From NCBI GenBank assembly GCA_945787845.1, contig CALZJH010000007.1, positions 124,001-188,000 of the forward strand: DNA of 64,000 nucleotides, read 5' to 3'. Positions 35,384 through 45,656 of the stretch are shown here, piece after piece. A program made the translations under genes and the position numbers. Source of the stretch: an uncultured Woeseiaceae bacterium. GTDB lineage: Bacteria > Pseudomonadota > Gammaproteobacteria > Steroidobacterales > Woeseiaceae. Below the pieces are notes generated by a model that ran no database searches, had not been told where the DNA came from, and saw nothing but the letters and a program-made list of their open reading frames with translations. Within the stretch, counting starts at the first letter, position 1. Each line of letters opens with the position of its first letter.

Positions 35384-36567
35384 TGCTTGCGGCGACCTCG
35401 CTTGCGATTGACGGGTTTGGCATCGACAGCGAGCTCGTGATGCACGCGCAGCAACAAGCCGATGCAGATCATCATGATGATCAGGCTGCTGCGTCCGTAA
35501 CTGATGAGTGGCAGCGTCAGGCCCTTGGTTGGCAACAGGCCCATGTTTACGCCGACATTGATAAATGCCTGCAAGCCCAGCCAGGTACCCAGACCGATGG
35601 CAAGGTAGGCCTCAAACAGGCGCTCGGCATTGTGTGCACGAATGCCCAGCTGGAAGATGCGCCAGAGCAGCGCCAGGAATAGTCCGATCAGGACCAGCGA
35701 TCCGAGCAGGCCGAATTCCTCGGCGAAGACAGCAAAGACGAAATCAGTGTGCGCTTCGGGCAGGTAGAACAGTTTCTGCACGCTGTCGCCCAGCCCGACG
35801 CCGAACCACTCGCCGCGACCGATCGCGATCAGCGACTGCGTGAGCTGGAAGCCCGAATCGAAAGGATCCGACCACGGATCAAGGAAGCCGGTCAGGCGTT
35901 TCATGCGATACGGCTCGATAATCGTGAGGGCTGCGACCGCAACGACGCCCAGAAGGAAAAATACGATGAAATCGCGAATGCGCGCGCCGGCGACGAACAG
36001 CATGGTCATCGCGGTCGCGAGAAGCACAATGGCCGCGCCGAAGTCCGGTTGCTTCAGGAGCAGGATGCAGGCCAGGGTGAGGACCAGCATCGGGCGCAGG
36101 AAGCCGACGAACTGTTCACGCACGTCCTTGTGGCGACGCACGAGGTAACCTGCCAGGTACATCAGGAAACAAAGCCGCGCCGGTTCCGCAACCTGCAGGT
36201 TCATGAAGCCGACTCGCACCCAGCGCGTGCTGCCGTTCACTTCGTAACCCACACCGGGAACGAGCACGACAGCAAGCAGAACCAGCCCCACGAGCAACAT
36301 CAACGGCCCGAGATTGCGCCAGACCTGCATCGGAATGAACAGGCAGACACCGCCCGCAAGCGCGCCGATCGCGGCGGCAATGAGTTGACGCTGGATGTAG
36401 AAGAACGGATTGCCTGCGACGTTGTCGGAAATCGAGATCGAGGCCGAAGCCAGGATGACGAAGCCGCCAAGCAGTAGCGCTCCGACAATGCCGAGCAGCA
36501 CGGTATCGATCTTCAGCTCTGTCCTGAGCCTCGCCGGGAACGGCATGATGGCACTGCGCAATGTCAT
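35380..36567 (-). CDS. ftsW: septal peptidoglycan polymerase FtsW
   Basis: SEDS-family glycosyltransferase that polymerises lipid II with FtsI. 395 residues from ATG 36567, which overlaps the murD stop by four bases. About ten transmembrane helices are visible. Family signatures include QPDFGAAIVLLATAMTMLFVAG near 171-192, GVGLGDSVQKLFYLPEAHTDFVFAVFAEE near 250-280, and the C-terminal LPTKGLTLPLISYGRSSLII. A basic tail (KPVNRKRGRRK) closes it. Confidence 0.95.
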   Translation of the reverse strand: MTLRSAIMPFPARLRTELKIDTVLLGIVGALLLGGFVILASASISISDNVAGNPFFYIQRQLIAAAIGALAGGVCLFIPMQVWRNLGPLMLLVGLVLLAVVLVPGVGYEVNGSTRWVRVGFMNLQVAEPARLCFLMYLAGYLVRRHKDVREQFVGFLRPMLVLTLACILLLKQPDFGAAIVLLATAMTMLFVAGARIRDFIVFFLLGVVAVAALTIIEPYRMKRLTGFLDPWSDPFDSGFQLTQSLIAIGRGEWFGVGLGDSVQKLFYLPEAHTDFVFAVFAEEFGLLGSLVLIGLFLALLWRIFQLGIRAHNAERLFEAYLAIGLGTWLGLQAFINVGVNMGLLPTKGLTLPLISYGRSSLIIMMICIGLLLRVHHELAVDAKPVNRKRGRRKQ

Positions 36568-37901
36568 CGTCTCAGTGCCTCCACCGCTTCTATGAAGGCT
36601 TCGCCGCGCGCCATGTAGTTGTCGTACTGGTCGAAACTGGCGCATGCAGGCGCCAGCAAAACCGTGTCTTCGGATTGCGCACAGGTCGCGGCCATGTGCA
36701 CGGCCGATTCCATGTTCTCGGCAAAGTGCACGGGCATGACGGTGTCGAGCGCATGTGCGATCTTCTCGGCATCTTCGCCAATCAGGACAGCGCCCCGCAA
36801 TTTGCCTTCGATAGCCGCGGCCAGCGGGCTGAAGTCTCCGCCCTTGCCGATACCGCCCGCGATGAGGACGAGCATGCCCTCAACCGACTCAATTGACGCA
36901 ACGGCGGCAGCGACGTTGGTCGCCTTTGAGTCGTTGATGTAGTCGACCGCACCGATCCGTGCGACAAACTGCATGCGATGCGGAAGCCCGGGAAACTCGA
37001 CGAGCACCTGCAGCATGGCGCTCATATCGAGGCCGAGCAGGTCGCCGGCCGCAAGCGCCGCCAGTGCGTTGAGCTGGTTGTGAACGCCGTAGAGCGCGAG
37101 ATCCCTGGTCGAAAGAAGCAGCGTGTCGCCACAAGCCAGGTACTTCTCGCCTTCTTCCTCGCGCAGCCCGTACTGGTCCTCGGCCGGTGCGTCAGGACCA
37201 AAACTCACGACGCGCCCACAGTGTGCCGTCTTCGCTGCGGCTTCTTCGTCAACGCGGTTGATTACCGCTGTGTCGACATCCTTGAAGACGCGGTACTTGG
37301 CAGCGCGATACTCGGCTTCGTCCGCATGCCAGTCGAGGTGATCGGGCGACACGTTCAGCAGCAACGCGACTTCCGCCGGTAAGGATTCGGTGCGCTGCAG
37401 CTGGAAGCTCGAGAGCTCGAGGACATAGATGTCCGGCGTCTCCCTGTCAAGAAGGTCCAGCGCCGGTTCGCCCAGGTTGCCACCCGCAAGCGTCGTGCGA
37501 CCGTCCGCACGACACATGTAATACAGCAAGGTCGTCACCGTACTTTTGCCGTTCGAACCCGTGATCGCAATGAACGGTTTCGGCGCCTCACGCGCAAACA
37601 GCTCGATATCCGAAACGATCTCGAGGCCCTTCTTGCGCGCCTCCTTCAGCAGCGGATGACTGTCTTCAACACCTGGAGATGTGATCAGGCGTTTGACGTG
37701 CTTTGGAATCGACTTCTTGCCGAGGCGCACGTCGGCGTCAGGCCAGATATTCTCCAGCTCAGCGAGGCCCGGTGGCTCATCGCGGCTATCGAAGAAGATC
37801 GCGTTTGCGTCCTGACGCTTCAGGTAGCGCGCAATCGACAGGCCCGTGGCACCGAGGCCTACGACCAGATCCTTGTCCGCTTTCCGCTTCTCTGCGCTCA
37901 T
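36564..37901 (-). CDS. murD: UDP-N-acetylmuramoyl-L-alanine-D-glutamate ligase
   Basis: Adds D-Glu in the cytoplasmic peptidoglycan pathway. 445 residues from ATG 37901, sharing ATGA with the mraY stop. [20 protein letters not shown] near 12-31 is the UDP-binding Rossmann loop, [18 protein letters not shown] near 108 the ATP loop, and [20 protein letters not shown] near 178-197 a Mur-ligase signature. [16 protein letters not shown] is near 315. Confidence 0.96.
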   Translation of the reverse strand: MSAEKRKADKDLVVGLGATGLSIARYLKRQDANAIFFDSRDEPPGLAELENIWPDADVRLGKKSIPKHVKRLITSPGVEDSHPLLKEARKKGLEIVSDIELFAREAPKPFIAITGSNGKSTVTTLLYYMCRADGRTTLAGGNLGEPALDLLDRETPDIYVLELSSFQLQRTESLPAEVALLLNVSPDHLDWHADEAEYRAAKYRVFKDVDTAVINRVDEEAAAKTAHCGRVVSFGPDAPAEDQYGLREEEGEKYLACGDTLLLSTRDLALYGVHNQLNALAALAAGDLLGLDMSAMLQVLVEFPGLPHRMQFVARIGAVDYINDSKATNVAAAVASIESVEGMLVLIAGGIGKGGDFSPLAAAIEGKLRGAVLIGEDAEKIAHALDTVMPVHFAENMESAVHMAATCAQSEDTVLLAPACASFDQYDNYMARGEAFIEAVEALRR

Positions 37902-38983
37902 CGGATCTTCAGACTCGCAAGACCGATCAACACGAGGATGACCGTGATTATCCAGAATCGAACGATGACTTTGGGTTCGGCCCAACCCTTCAGTTCGAAG
38001 TGATGATGCAGCGGGGCCATGCGGAACACGCGCCTGCCCGTCAACTTGAATGAGGCCACCTGGATGATGACCGACAGGGTTTCGACAACGAATACGCCGC
38101 CCATGATTGCGAGCACGATCTCCTGCCGGACCACCACCGCAACCGCACCAAGCGCTGCCCCCAGGGACAACGCCCCGATGTCTCCCATAAACACCTGTGC
38201 CGGATAGGTGTTGAACCACAGGAAGCCGAGACCGGCACCGACAAGCGCCGTGCAGAAGACGAGAATTTCACCGGTGCCGGCCACGTAGGGAATGCCGAGG
38301 TAGTCGGAGAAATTCACGTTGCCCGTGACGTAGGCAAAAATACCCAGCGCGCCACCGACAAGAACGGTCGGCATGATCGCCAGGCCGTCCAGGCCATCAG
38401 TAAGGTTGACCGCATTACTGAAGCCGACAATAAAAAAGTACGTCACGACTACCTGGAACATGCCTAGGGGGATAGCCAGATCTTTGAAGTACGGGATCAA
38501 TAACGAGGTTTGAACCGCCTCGTCGGTCGCCGTGACGTACAGGGCAATTGCGGCAATGAGCGCCGCAGCAGACTGCCAGAAGAGCTTTTGCTTCGCCGAG
38601 ATACCGGCGGGGTCCTGCAAGATGAGTTTCTTGTAGTCATCGACATAGCCGATAACGCCGAAAGACAGGGTGACGAACAGCACGATCCACACGTAGTGGT
38701 TATCCAGGTTCGCCCACAGCACGGTGCTGATGGAGATGGCGGCGAGAATGAGGGTGCCGCCCATCGTCGGTGTGCCCGCCTTCAGCAGGTGCGTTTCGGG
38801 ACCGTCGTCGCGCACGGGCTGCCCGAGCTGGTTGACCTGCAGGCGCTTGATCATGCGCGGCCCGATGATGAACGACAGGACCAGCGCCGTCAGCGCACCC
38901 ATGATGGCCCGCATCGTCAGGTAGTTGAAGACGTTAAAGCCCGACTCGAACTGCGCAAGATATTGTGTGAGATAGAGCAGCAC
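37898..38983 (-). CDS. mraY: phospho-N-acetylmuramoyl-pentapeptide transferase
   Basis: Makes lipid I from UDP-MurNAc-pentapeptide and undecaprenyl phosphate. 361 residues and ten predicted transmembrane helices, the same size as E. coli Mra[19 protein letters not shown] near 59-76, the catalytic aspartates in YVDDYKKL near 112, [16 protein letters not shown] near 190-205 and [12 protein letters not shown] near 319-330 are all present. Confidence 0.97.
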   Translation of the reverse strand: MLLYLTQYLAQFESGFNVFNYLTMRAIMGALTALVLSFIIGPRMIKRLQVNQLGQPVRDDGPETHLLKAGTPTMGGTLILAAISISTVLWANLDNHYVWIVLFVTLSFGVIGYVDDYKKLILQDPAGISAKQKLFWQSAAALIAAIALYVTATDEAVQTSLLIPYFKDLAIPLGMFQVVVTYFFIVGFSNAVNLTDGLDGLAIMPTVLVGGALGIFAYVTGNVNFSDYLGIPYVAGTGEILVFCTALVGAGLGFLWFNTYPAQVFMGDIGALSLGAALGAVAVVVRQEIVLAIMGGVFVVETLSVIIQVASFKLTGRRVFRMAPLHHHFELKGWAEPKVIVRFWIITVILVLIGLASLKIR

Positions 38984-38985
38984 GA

Positions 38986-40347
38986 TCAGGCCTCCTTTCT
39001 CACGGCATCGGGCTCACGAACCGCATCGACAACACGTTCCATGCGCATCGAACGGGATCCCTTGACGAGCACATTGACCTCGCTCGTCATTCCGGCACAG
39101 AGTTCGTCAACTAGCGCGTCGAGAGACGCGAACCAGCTGGCGTGCTCACCGAAGCCTTCGACTGCGCTTGCAGCGAGGTCGCCGTACGCGAACAAGCGGT
39201 TTACACCGCTTGTTCGCACGGCTTCTCCAACCTCGCGATGCAGTTCCTCTGCATCGTCCCCGAGTTCCTTCATATCCCCCAGCACCAGCCAGCTCTCGCC
39301 CGGCAGACTCGCGAGGAATTCTGCGGCGGCAATGACCGATAACGGGTTGGCGTTGTAGCTGTCGTCGAACAGCGTGGCGTCATTAATGCCGCGCAAGGGC
39401 TGCAGCCGCCCGCCGACAGGGTTCACGCTCTCGAGCGCGGCCCGGATGTCGTCGATGCCGATCTCCAGTGCCAGCGCGACGGCGGCTGCCGCGCACGCGT
39501 TGCGTACGTTGTGAATACCGACCAGGGGCAGCGCAATATCGACGCTGTCGTTCGCGGTATGCAACGTAAATGTCGTTTGGTCCGACGTGGCGACGATGTT
39601 GTCTGCCCGAACATCGGCCGCTTCGTCAAAGCCAAAGCTAAGGCAGCGAATGTCTTCTACCTGGGACGTCCAGTAGGGGAAGTACTTGTCGTCTGCATTG
39701 AGTATCGCTATTTGCGGGCGCGGTTCGCCCTGCAGAATTTCGCCCTTCGCATGTGCAACGCCCTTGATCGAGCCGAAACCCTCGAGGTGTGCAGCACCGG
39801 CATTGGTAATCACGACGACATCGGGCCTGGCGAGTTTTGTCAGGTAAGCGATCTCGCCGGCATGGTTCGCGCCCATTTCGAGGACCACGTAGCGGTGCGA
39901 TTCGTCGATGCGAGCCAGCATCAGCGGCACACCGATGTCGTTATTCAGGTTGCCGTGCGTCGCGAGTGTCGCCGCTTTACGTGACAGGCACCCGGCAATC
40001 AGTTCCTTGAGTGTTGTCTTGCCATTGCTGCCGGTCACGCCGACCAGCGTTGCATCGTGCTTGCTCCGCCAGGCCGCACCGAACCGGCCCAGTGCCGCCT
40101 TGGTGTCATCGACGGTAATCTGGGCAACGTCGTCATTAACGCGCCTGTCGACGACGGCACCGGCAGCGCCGGCTGTTTTCGCAGCACGGACGTAATCGTT
40201 GCCATCGAAGTTTGGCCCCTGCAAGGCAAAGAACAGCTCGCCCTCGCCAATCGTGCGCGTGTCCGTGCTCACGCCGTCAAACTCCCGATCGTCGCCATGC
40301 AGTACGCCCTGCATGAACCCGGCCGCTTGTGCGAGCGTGGCCGTCAT
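38986..40347 (-). CDS. murF: UDP-MurNAc-tripeptide D-Ala-D-Ala ligase
   Basis: Adds D-Ala-D-Ala to the precursor. 453 residues with [20 protein letters not shown] near 25-44, P-loop [18 protein letters not shown] near 101, and [20 protein letters not shown] followed by [10 protein letters not shown] near 133-162. [20 protein letters not shown] and [10 protein letters not shown] follow near 315-340. It overlaps murE by four bases. Confidence 0.96.
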   Translation of the reverse strand: MTATLAQAAGFMQGVLHGDDREFDGVSTDTRTIGEGELFFALQGPNFDGNDYVRAAKTAGAAGAVVDRRVNDDVAQITVDDTKAALGRFGAAWRSKHDATLVGVTGSNGKTTLKELIAGCLSRKAATLATHGNLNNDIGVPLMLARIDESHRYVVLEMGANHAGEIAYLTKLARPDVVVITNAGAAHLEGFGSIKGVAHAKGEILQGEPRPQIAILNADDKYFPYWTSQVEDIRCLSFGFDEAADVRADNIVATSDQTTFTLHTANDSVDIALPLVGIHNVRNACAAAAVALALEIGIDDIRAALESVNPVGGRLQPLRGINDATLFDDSYNANPLSVIAAAEFLASLPGESWLVLGDMKELGDDAEELHREVGEAVRTSGVNRLFAYGDLAASAVEGFGEHASWFASLDALVDELCAGMTSEVNVLVKGSRSMRMERVVDAVREPDAVRKEA

Positions 40348-41882
40348 GCGGCACCGCCTTTGTGCTGCAGAGCCGATGCTGCGACTGCGCAGTCGGAGAA
40401 CCGGATCCGCGAACCCGCGACATCCTGGTAATTCTCATGGCCCTTACCTGCGATGAGCACGACATCGTCTTCGCCGGCCTGCTCGACCGCCCAGGCGATC
40501 GCGGCGGCGCGGTCCTCTATGACCATCACGTCGTCCCGCTTCGTGATGCCGGCGACGATGTCCTCGATGATTGCCAGCGCGTCTTCATTGCGCGGATTGT
40601 CCGTCGTGACGATGACACGATCGCTGTGAGCCTCGGCCACGCGACCCATTTGCGGGCGCTTGCCGGCGTCGCGGTCGCCGCCGCAACCGAACACGCACCA
40701 GAGATTGCCACGGCAGTGTGCACGCAGTGCCTGCAAGGCAACTTCCAGTGCATCGGGTGTATGTGCGTAGTCGACATACACAGCGGGGCCGTCCTTCGTC
40801 ATACACTGCAAGGATCTGTCGACTGCGTCGACGGCCACGCGCTGCATTCTTCCCGGCGGTGCGCCGAGCTGCGACATGACGTCGCAGGCCATCTCGAGCG
40901 ACACGCCTTTCTCGAGCAGGAACGCCAGCACGAGTGCGGCGTTTGCGACATTAAACTCACCGGGTAGCGGCAGCATGAATGCGCCGTCGCCCCAGGCGCT
41001 TGTGAACGTAACGTCGGATCCGTAGTCCGTCGCCTCGATCGCACGCACGGACACAAAGGGCCGGCCATCGGGAATCTGGTCCGGCTGCGTCGAGACCAGC
41101 ACGACATTGTCCCCGCAACGATCGGCGAGAGCGGTGCCGTACTCGGTGTCGACGCAAACGACACGCATGCGAGGCTCACACTCGACGAACAGGCGCGCCT
41201 TGGCGTCGAAGTACTCACGCATGTCCGCGTGGTAGTCGAGGTGATCACGAGTGAGGTTGGTGAAGATGGCGGCGTCGAAACGGACACCATTCACGCGATC
41301 CTGGTCCAGCGCGTGCGAGGAGACCTCGATCGCAGCGCGGACCGCACCCTGCTGCACGAAGTCGGCGAGGCGTCCGTGCAACTCCACTGCGGCAGGCGTC
41401 GTCATTCCCTCGGCGCCATCGACAACATCGACGCCGTAGCCGAGCGTGCCGAGATAGGCACACCGATCGCCGCTCAGTTCAAACGCCTGCGCGAGCATCC
41501 AGGCCACCGTGGTTTTGCCATTCGTGCCTGTAACCCCGATCACGTCGAGATGTTCTGACGGCCGACCGTAGAAGCGATTCGCGATTTCACCCAGCTTGCC
41601 GGCAAGCCCTTCGACAGCGATCATCGGGACGCCGATATCGTTCGGCTCTGAACCCGTGGACGCATCCCAGGCCACAGCGCAGACACCCGCGGCGCGCGCC
41701 TCATGAAGATAGTCAAGGCCATGCGAACCGATGCCCTCCACCGCCAGGAACAGTTCGCCGTGCTGCAACATGCGACTGTCACTCGCGATGCCGTGTACGG
41801 GCAGCGCAGGGGCAGAAGCGAAGCCTTGCAGCAAATCGGCAAGTGTCGCGCTTGTAGTCAGGTGTTCGGCCGGCATGCTCAT
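40344..41882 (-). CDS. murE: UDP-MurNAc-L-Ala-D-Glu meso-diaminopimelate ligase
   Basis: Adds the third residue of the stem peptide. 512 residues with P-loop VTGTNGKTTVAWMLAQAF near 117 and TNLTRDHLDYHADMREYFDA near 209-228. The DNPRNEDALAIIEDI block near 421 contains DNPR, the signature for meso-diaminopimelate rather than lysine, implying a Gram-negative type peptidoglycan. It overlaps murF and ftsI by four bases each. Confidence 0.97.
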   Translation of the reverse strand: MSMPAEHLTTSATLADLLQGFASAPALPVHGIASDSRMLQHGELFLAVEGIGSHGLDYLHEARAAGVCAVAWDASTGSEPNDIGVPMIAVEGLAGKLGEIANRFYGRPSEHLDVIGVTGTNGKTTVAWMLAQAFELSGDRCAYLGTLGYGVDVVDGAEGMTTPAAVELHGRLADFVQQGAVRAAIEVSSHALDQDRVNGVRFDAAIFTNLTRDHLDYHADMREYFDAKARLFVECEPRMRVVCVDTEYGTALADRCGDNVVLVSTQPDQIPDGRPFVSVRAIEATDYGSDVTFTSAWGDGAFMLPLPGEFNVANAALVLAFLLEKGVSLEMACDVMSQLGAPPGRMQRVAVDAVDRSLQCMTKDGPAVYVDYAHTPDALEVALQALRAHCRGNLWCVFGCGGDRDAGKRPQMGRVAEAHSDRVIVTTDNPRNEDALAIIEDIVAGITKRDDVMVIEDRAAAIAWAVEQAGEDDVVLIAGKGHENYQDVAGSRIRFSDCAVAASALQHKGGAA

Positions 41883-43621
41883 TGCTTCTCCGGCCGCGTT
41901 GCCATCGCCTGGATAACATTGCCGGGATCGCGAGCCGGCATGTCATCGGGCGGCACGGCCAGCAGGCGCAGCGACTCAGACATGACGTCGGCGAATACCG
42001 GTGCAGCAACATCACTACCGTAGTAAAGCTCGCCTTTCGGCTCGTCGATGACGACGACGGTCGCCAGGCGCGGATCACTGGCCGGAGCCATACCGGCAAA
42101 GATCGAAATGTACTTGTCCTGGGAATAACCGCCAGTTGCGAACTTCCAGGCCGTGCCGGTCTTACCGGCGATTCGATAGCCGTCGATCGCGGCCTTGGTC
42201 CCGGTACCGCCAGGGCGAACCACTTCTTCGAGCATGCGGCGTACAGCCGACGCCGTGTCTTCACCAACGACACGTTCGCCGTCACCAGCCTGCTCCAGCG
42301 CGAGCAGTGAGATCGGGTGCATCGTGCCGCCATCGCCGATCGCGGCATAAGCCTGCGCCAGCTGCAGTGGCGTTACCGAAATACCGTAACCGTAAGCAAG
42401 CGTCGCCTGGCTGATCGGCCGCCAGTTACTGTAGTGCGTCAGCATCCCGGCCGACTCACCCGGAAAACCGCTCGTCGTGAGTGCGCCGAGTCCGAACTGG
42501 GTCATGGTGTCCCAGAGCTGGTCGGGCTGCAGCGTCATCGCGAGCTTCGTGATACCGACGTTGGACGAGCGCGCGAGAATTGTCGTCAGGCTCACGCGAC
42601 CGAGATTGCGCGTGTCCTCGATTTTCTTCGCCCCAACCACGATGTACCCGGGTGCCGTGTCCACGATGCTCGACGGCCGGTACTGGCCGCTTTCGAGCGC
42701 TGCCGCGACAACGAGCGGCTTGAGACTCGATCCAGGCTCAAAGATGTCCGTGATCGCCCGGTTGCGATAGCGCTCGGCCGAAAACTGGGAGCGGTCGTTG
42801 GGGTTGTACGTCGGCTGGTTGACCATCGCCAGCACTTCGCCGGTCTTGACGTCGAGTACCACGATCGAGCCCGAGCGCGCATTGTGGGACTTGATGGCCG
42901 ATTTCAGCGTGCGGTAGGCGAGGTACTGCAGGCGCAGATCAATGCTCGTCCTGAGATCTTTGCCGTGATGCGGAGGCCGAATACTCGCAACGTTTTCGAT
43001 CGAGCGCCCGAGGCGATCCTTCAGAACGCGCTTCGCGCCCGACTCACCGGCCAGCCAGTGATTGAATGCGAGTTCCAGGCCTTCCTGGCCCTCGTCATCA
43101 ATGTTTGTAAAGCCGACCAGGTGGCCGGTGACTTCAGAGGCCGGGTAGTAACGACGGTACTCGCGCTGAATATTGACGCCGGGCAAATCGAGAGCCAGTA
43201 CTTCGTCAGCCTGCTCGGGACTCAGGTGCCGCTTCAGGTACAGGAATTCCTTATCCATGCTGCGCGTAATGCGCCGCATGAGCATTTGCGAATCGACGCC
43301 GAGTGCGCGTGCAAGTTTCGGCACACTGTCGATCGCCGGCGCGAACTGCTTCGGGTTGGCCCAGATGGAGTCGACCGGCGTGCTGATCGCCAGCGGCTCG
43401 CCGTTGCGGTCGGTGATCGCGCCACGGTGCGCCGAGATCTTTTCGGTGCGCAGGTGACGCGTGTCAGCCTGCTGGTTAAGGAAGTCCTTGTCGAGGACCT
43501 GCAGGTATACGGCGCGCGCAACGAGCGATGACGCCACCAGCGCGAAGAACGCGGTTACGAGCGTCACCCTGCCTGTGAATCGCCTGGCAGATTGTTGTTT
43601 TGTTTCTGCGCCGCGTGTCAT
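41879..43621 (-). CDS. ftsI: septal transpeptidase FtsI (PBP3)
   Basis: Class B penicillin-binding protein that cross-links septal peptidoglycan with FtsW. 580 residues: one N-terminal transmembrane helix (about 18-40), a dimerisation domain, and the transpeptidase domain with SxxK in GSSLKPLVVAA (active serine near 297), SSN in ARSSNVGITKLA near 349, and KTG in AGKTGTAWK near 487. It overlaps ftsL by four bases. Confidence 0.97.
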   Translation of the reverse strand: MTRGAETKQQSARRFTGRVTLVTAFFALVASSLVARAVYLQVLDKDFLNQQADTRHLRTEKISAHRGAITDRNGEPLAISTPVDSIWANPKQFAPAIDSVPKLARALGVDSQMLMRRITRSMDKEFLYLKRHLSPEQADEVLALDLPGVNIQREYRRYYPASEVTGHLVGFTNIDDEGQEGLELAFNHWLAGESGAKRVLKDRLGRSIENVASIRPPHHGKDLRTSIDLRLQYLAYRTLKSAIKSHNARSGSIVVLDVKTGEVLAMVNQPTYNPNDRSQFSAERYRNRAITDIFEPGSSLKPLVVAAALESGQYRPSSIVDTAPGYIVVGAKKIEDTRNLGRVSLTTILARSSNVGITKLAMTLQPDQLWDTMTQFGLGALTTSGFPGESAGMLTHYSNWRPISQATLAYGYGISVTPLQLAQAYAAIGDGGTMHPISLLALEQAGDGERVVGEDTASAVRRMLEEVVRPGGTGTKAAIDGYRIAGKTGTAWKFATGGYSQDKYISIFAGMAPASDPRLATVVVIDEPKGELYYGSDVAAPVFADVMSESLRLLAVPPDDMPARDPGNVIQAMATRPEKQ

Positions 43622-43899
43622 GGTCGTTCAATTACAAATATTTCCGTTGCTTCGGGTCGCACGAGCGAGAGGTCTTCAGTAGCGACCTGTTCGATGCGTG
43701 CATGCTGAGCCCACGTGCTTTGTTCGATCTGCAGCTGGCCCCATTCGATATTCAGGTTGTCGCGCTCGTGCGTGAGCCCTTCGAGCTCAACGAACAATTT
43801 CCGCGATTCGTGCTTCGTATAAACGAGCGCCACGGCACTCACGACGCAGACAACGGCGAAGACGAACACGAGGAGGAACGGCTGCTGCCTGGTCTGCAT
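43618..43899 (-). CDS. ftsL: cell division protein FtsL
   Basis: 93 residues: a short cytoplasmic tail, one transmembrane helix (about 7-26, FLLVFVFAVVCVVSAVALVY) and a periplasmic coiled coil (about 30-65) ending with a typical ARIEQVATEDLSLVRPEATE segment. FtsL works with FtsB and FtsQ to activate FtsWI. Position between rsmH and ftsI, with a one-base junction to rsmH, supports the call. Confidence 0.93.
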   Translation of the reverse strand: MQTRQQPFLLVFVFAVVCVVSAVALVYTKHESRKLFVELEGLTHERDNLNIEWGQLQIEQSTWAQHARIEQVATEDLSLVRPEATEIFVIERP

Positions 43900-44828
43900 C
43901 AGGTTCGCTCCGCGATTCGCAGGTGCGCGCTGCGCGCACGCCGGTTCAGTTCAATTTCTTCTTCAGTCGCCCGGATCGCCTTGCCGACAATCCTGAGCTT
44001 GGGTTGAAACTCGGGCGGGACATCGGGCATGCCACGGTACTGCTCGGTCTCGCGTGACGCGTCACGCATGAAGCGCTTGACGATGCGGTCTTCGAGCGAG
44101 TGAAAGCTGATCACGCAGAGGCGCGCGCCCTTGCGCATGACCCGAACCGACTGCGAGAGCACAGCTTCCAGTTGCTCGAGTTCGGCATTCACCGCAATGC
44201 GAATTGCCTGGAAGGTCTTGGTCGCCGGGTGAATCTTCTGGCCACGCCTGGGCGAAGCCTCTTCGACGATGCGAGCGAGCTGTGCCGTACGGGAGATCGG
44301 CGCTTCCTCGCGCGCCGCAACAATCGCGCGCGCGATGCGGCCCGCGTTGTTCTCCTCACCAAATTTTCGCAGTACGTGCTTCAATTCTCTTTCATCCACT
44401 GTCGCAAGCCACTCACTCGCTGACCTGCCGGAATCCGGGTCCATTCGCATATCGAGTGGTCCGTCGCGCATAAAACTGAAGCCGCGATCGGCTTCATCCA
44501 GTTGGGGTGAGGAGACGCCCAGGTCGAAGAGAAGTCCGTCGACTTTTTCGACAAGCCCTCGTTCCTCGATAATCATGCTCATTTGCGCAATCTCACCCCT
44601 GACCAGTTCGAAGCGTGGATCCTCAGTAAGAGAAGTCGGCGCAGAAGCAATCGCCTGCGGATCTCGATCAATGGCAATCAGCCTGCCGTCAGATCCGAGT
44701 TGCTTCAGTATTTCTCTACTGTGTCCCCCGCGGCCGAACGTTCCGTCGACGTAACACCCGCCTGGTTTTATTCTCAGCCCATCAAGGACTGGTCCCAGCA
44801 GCACCGGCACATGCGCGTTGCTGCTCAT
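43899..44828 (-). CDS. rsmH: 16S rRNA m4C1402 methyltransferase RsmH (MraW)
   Basis: N4-methylates C1402 of 16S rRNA in the P-site; its partner RsmI, acting on the same base, is encoded at 46638-47480. 309 residues with HVPVLLGPVLDGLRIKPGG near 6-24, the SAM loop VDGTFGRGGHSREIL near 27-41, FDLGVSSPQLDEADRGFSFM near 102-121 and ISFHSLEDRIVKRFM near 236-250. Confidence 0.97.
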   Translation of the reverse strand: MSSNAHVPVLLGPVLDGLRIKPGGCYVDGTFGRGGHSREILKQLGSDGRLIAIDRDPQAIASAPTSLTEDPRFELVRGEIAQMSMIIEERGLVEKVDGLLFDLGVSSPQLDEADRGFSFMRDGPLDMRMDPDSGRSASEWLATVDERELKHVLRKFGEENNAGRIARAIVAAREEAPISRTAQLARIVEEASPRRGQKIHPATKTFQAIRIAVNAELEQLEAVLSQSVRVMRKGARLCVISFHSLEDRIVKRFMRDASRETEQYRGMPDVPPEFQPKLRIVGKAIRATEEEIELNRRARSAHLRIAERT

Positions 44829-44843
44829 GGTTTTAACAACGCC

Positions 44844-45293
44844 CTAGAACGCAATGGATTCGAGGTCGGGCGGCAACTCGCCGTCGTCATCCTCATCGAG
44901 CCACGCATCGCGTTTTTCGTTCCACGTCGCCTCGTCCCAGAGTTCAAATTTGTTGCCCTGCCCGATCAGCATTGCCTGGCGATCGAGACTCGCGAATTCC
45001 CGGAGCTCCTTCGAGACGAGAATCCGCCCGCTGCCATCCATGTCGACCTCGGTCGCATAACCGACCATAATTCGCACAAGGCGGCGCGCGGCTTTGTTCA
45101 TGCTGGGAAGGCGGACGAGCTTGCGCTCGAGTTCTTCCCAGTCCGGCAGGGGGTAAACCAGGAGACAGTGATCTTTATCGACGGTAACGATGATCTGGCC
45201 ATCACAACGGGTGGCGATCCGCTCCCGGTACCGGGTCGGAATTGCCATACGCCCCTTGGCGTCCAACGTGACTTTGGTAGCCCCTCGAAACAC
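44844..45293 (-). CDS. mraZ: transcriptional regulator MraZ
   Basis: AbrB-like double-swapped hairpin protein that represses the dcw operon. 149 residues from a GTG at 45293, starting with the typical FRGATKVTLDAKGRMAIPTR. The second half repeats the fold (YATEVDMDGSGRILVSKELR near 78-97). It is the first gene of the cluster. GTGG-type repeats that resemble MraZ boxes lie 60-95 bp upstream, over the transcription start of the promoter noted here, indicating autorepression. Confidence 0.96.
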   Translation of the reverse strand: MFRGATKVTLDAKGRMAIPTRYRERIATRCDGQIIVTVDKDHCLLVYPLPDWEELERKLVRLPSMNKAARRLVRIMVGYATEVDMDGSGRILVSKELREFASLDRQAMLIGQGNKFELWDEATWNEKRDAWLDEDDDGELPPDLESIAF

Positions 45294-45354
45294 GACTTTC
45301 TAAAGATGGCCGCCGATTTCGCTCTTCTGGCGCGAAATACGGGCGAGCTGCCCC

Positions 45355-45386
45355 TTTCCTCCCACTTTTATCCACTTTTCCACACT
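45355..45386 (-). promoter_or_regulatory. MraZ-box-like repeats
   Basis: On the minus strand TGTGGAAAAG, TGGATAAAAG and TGGGAGGAAA follow each other with 10-bp periodicity. Tandem TGGG-type boxes at this spacing are the known MraZ operator. They overlap and follow the predicted start of transcription, the position expected for repression. Confidence 0.65.
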
Positions 45387-45413
45387 ATAGGTAAGGCGCC
45401 TTGCGAGCGTCAA
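45384..45413 (-). promoter_or_regulatory. mra promoter (first promoter of the dcw cluster)
   Basis: TTGACG (45413 to 45408) and TATAGT (45389 to 45384) on the minus strand, separated by 18 bp. The predicted transcription start is about 85 bp before the mraZ GTG and is covered by the MraZ-box-like repeats. Confidence 0.7.
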
Positions 45414-45656
45414 CAAACCGTTCTCAATTCTTGTTGTTGTACAGTGACTTAGGGGCGAATAGGTGGCCCAAATAGGGCGAATTGTGGCAGCGATCGCGCA
45501 AGAAAAATCAGTTGCTTACAGCTACTTCTTCGAGAAGACCTCAGAAACGGGTCGCGAGATGGCGACAGCAGCCGTTTGGGGCGGCATCTGGCACTGATTT
45601 GCGCGCGTTGCGCTGATATCAGTATAACTGATTGATTTTAATACGAAAAGAAGTGA

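Larger units (their letters stand above)
45294..45656. other. intergenic region between mraZ and rnpB
   Basis: No gene seen. It holds the mra promoter and MraZ boxes at 45355-45413. The remaining 240 bp to rnpB show only a short ATCAG/CTGAT inverted repeat near 45618-45632 and an AT-rich stretch with CTTCTTTTCG on the minus strand just beyond the rnpB 3' end, which may help end that transcript. Confidence 0.6.
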
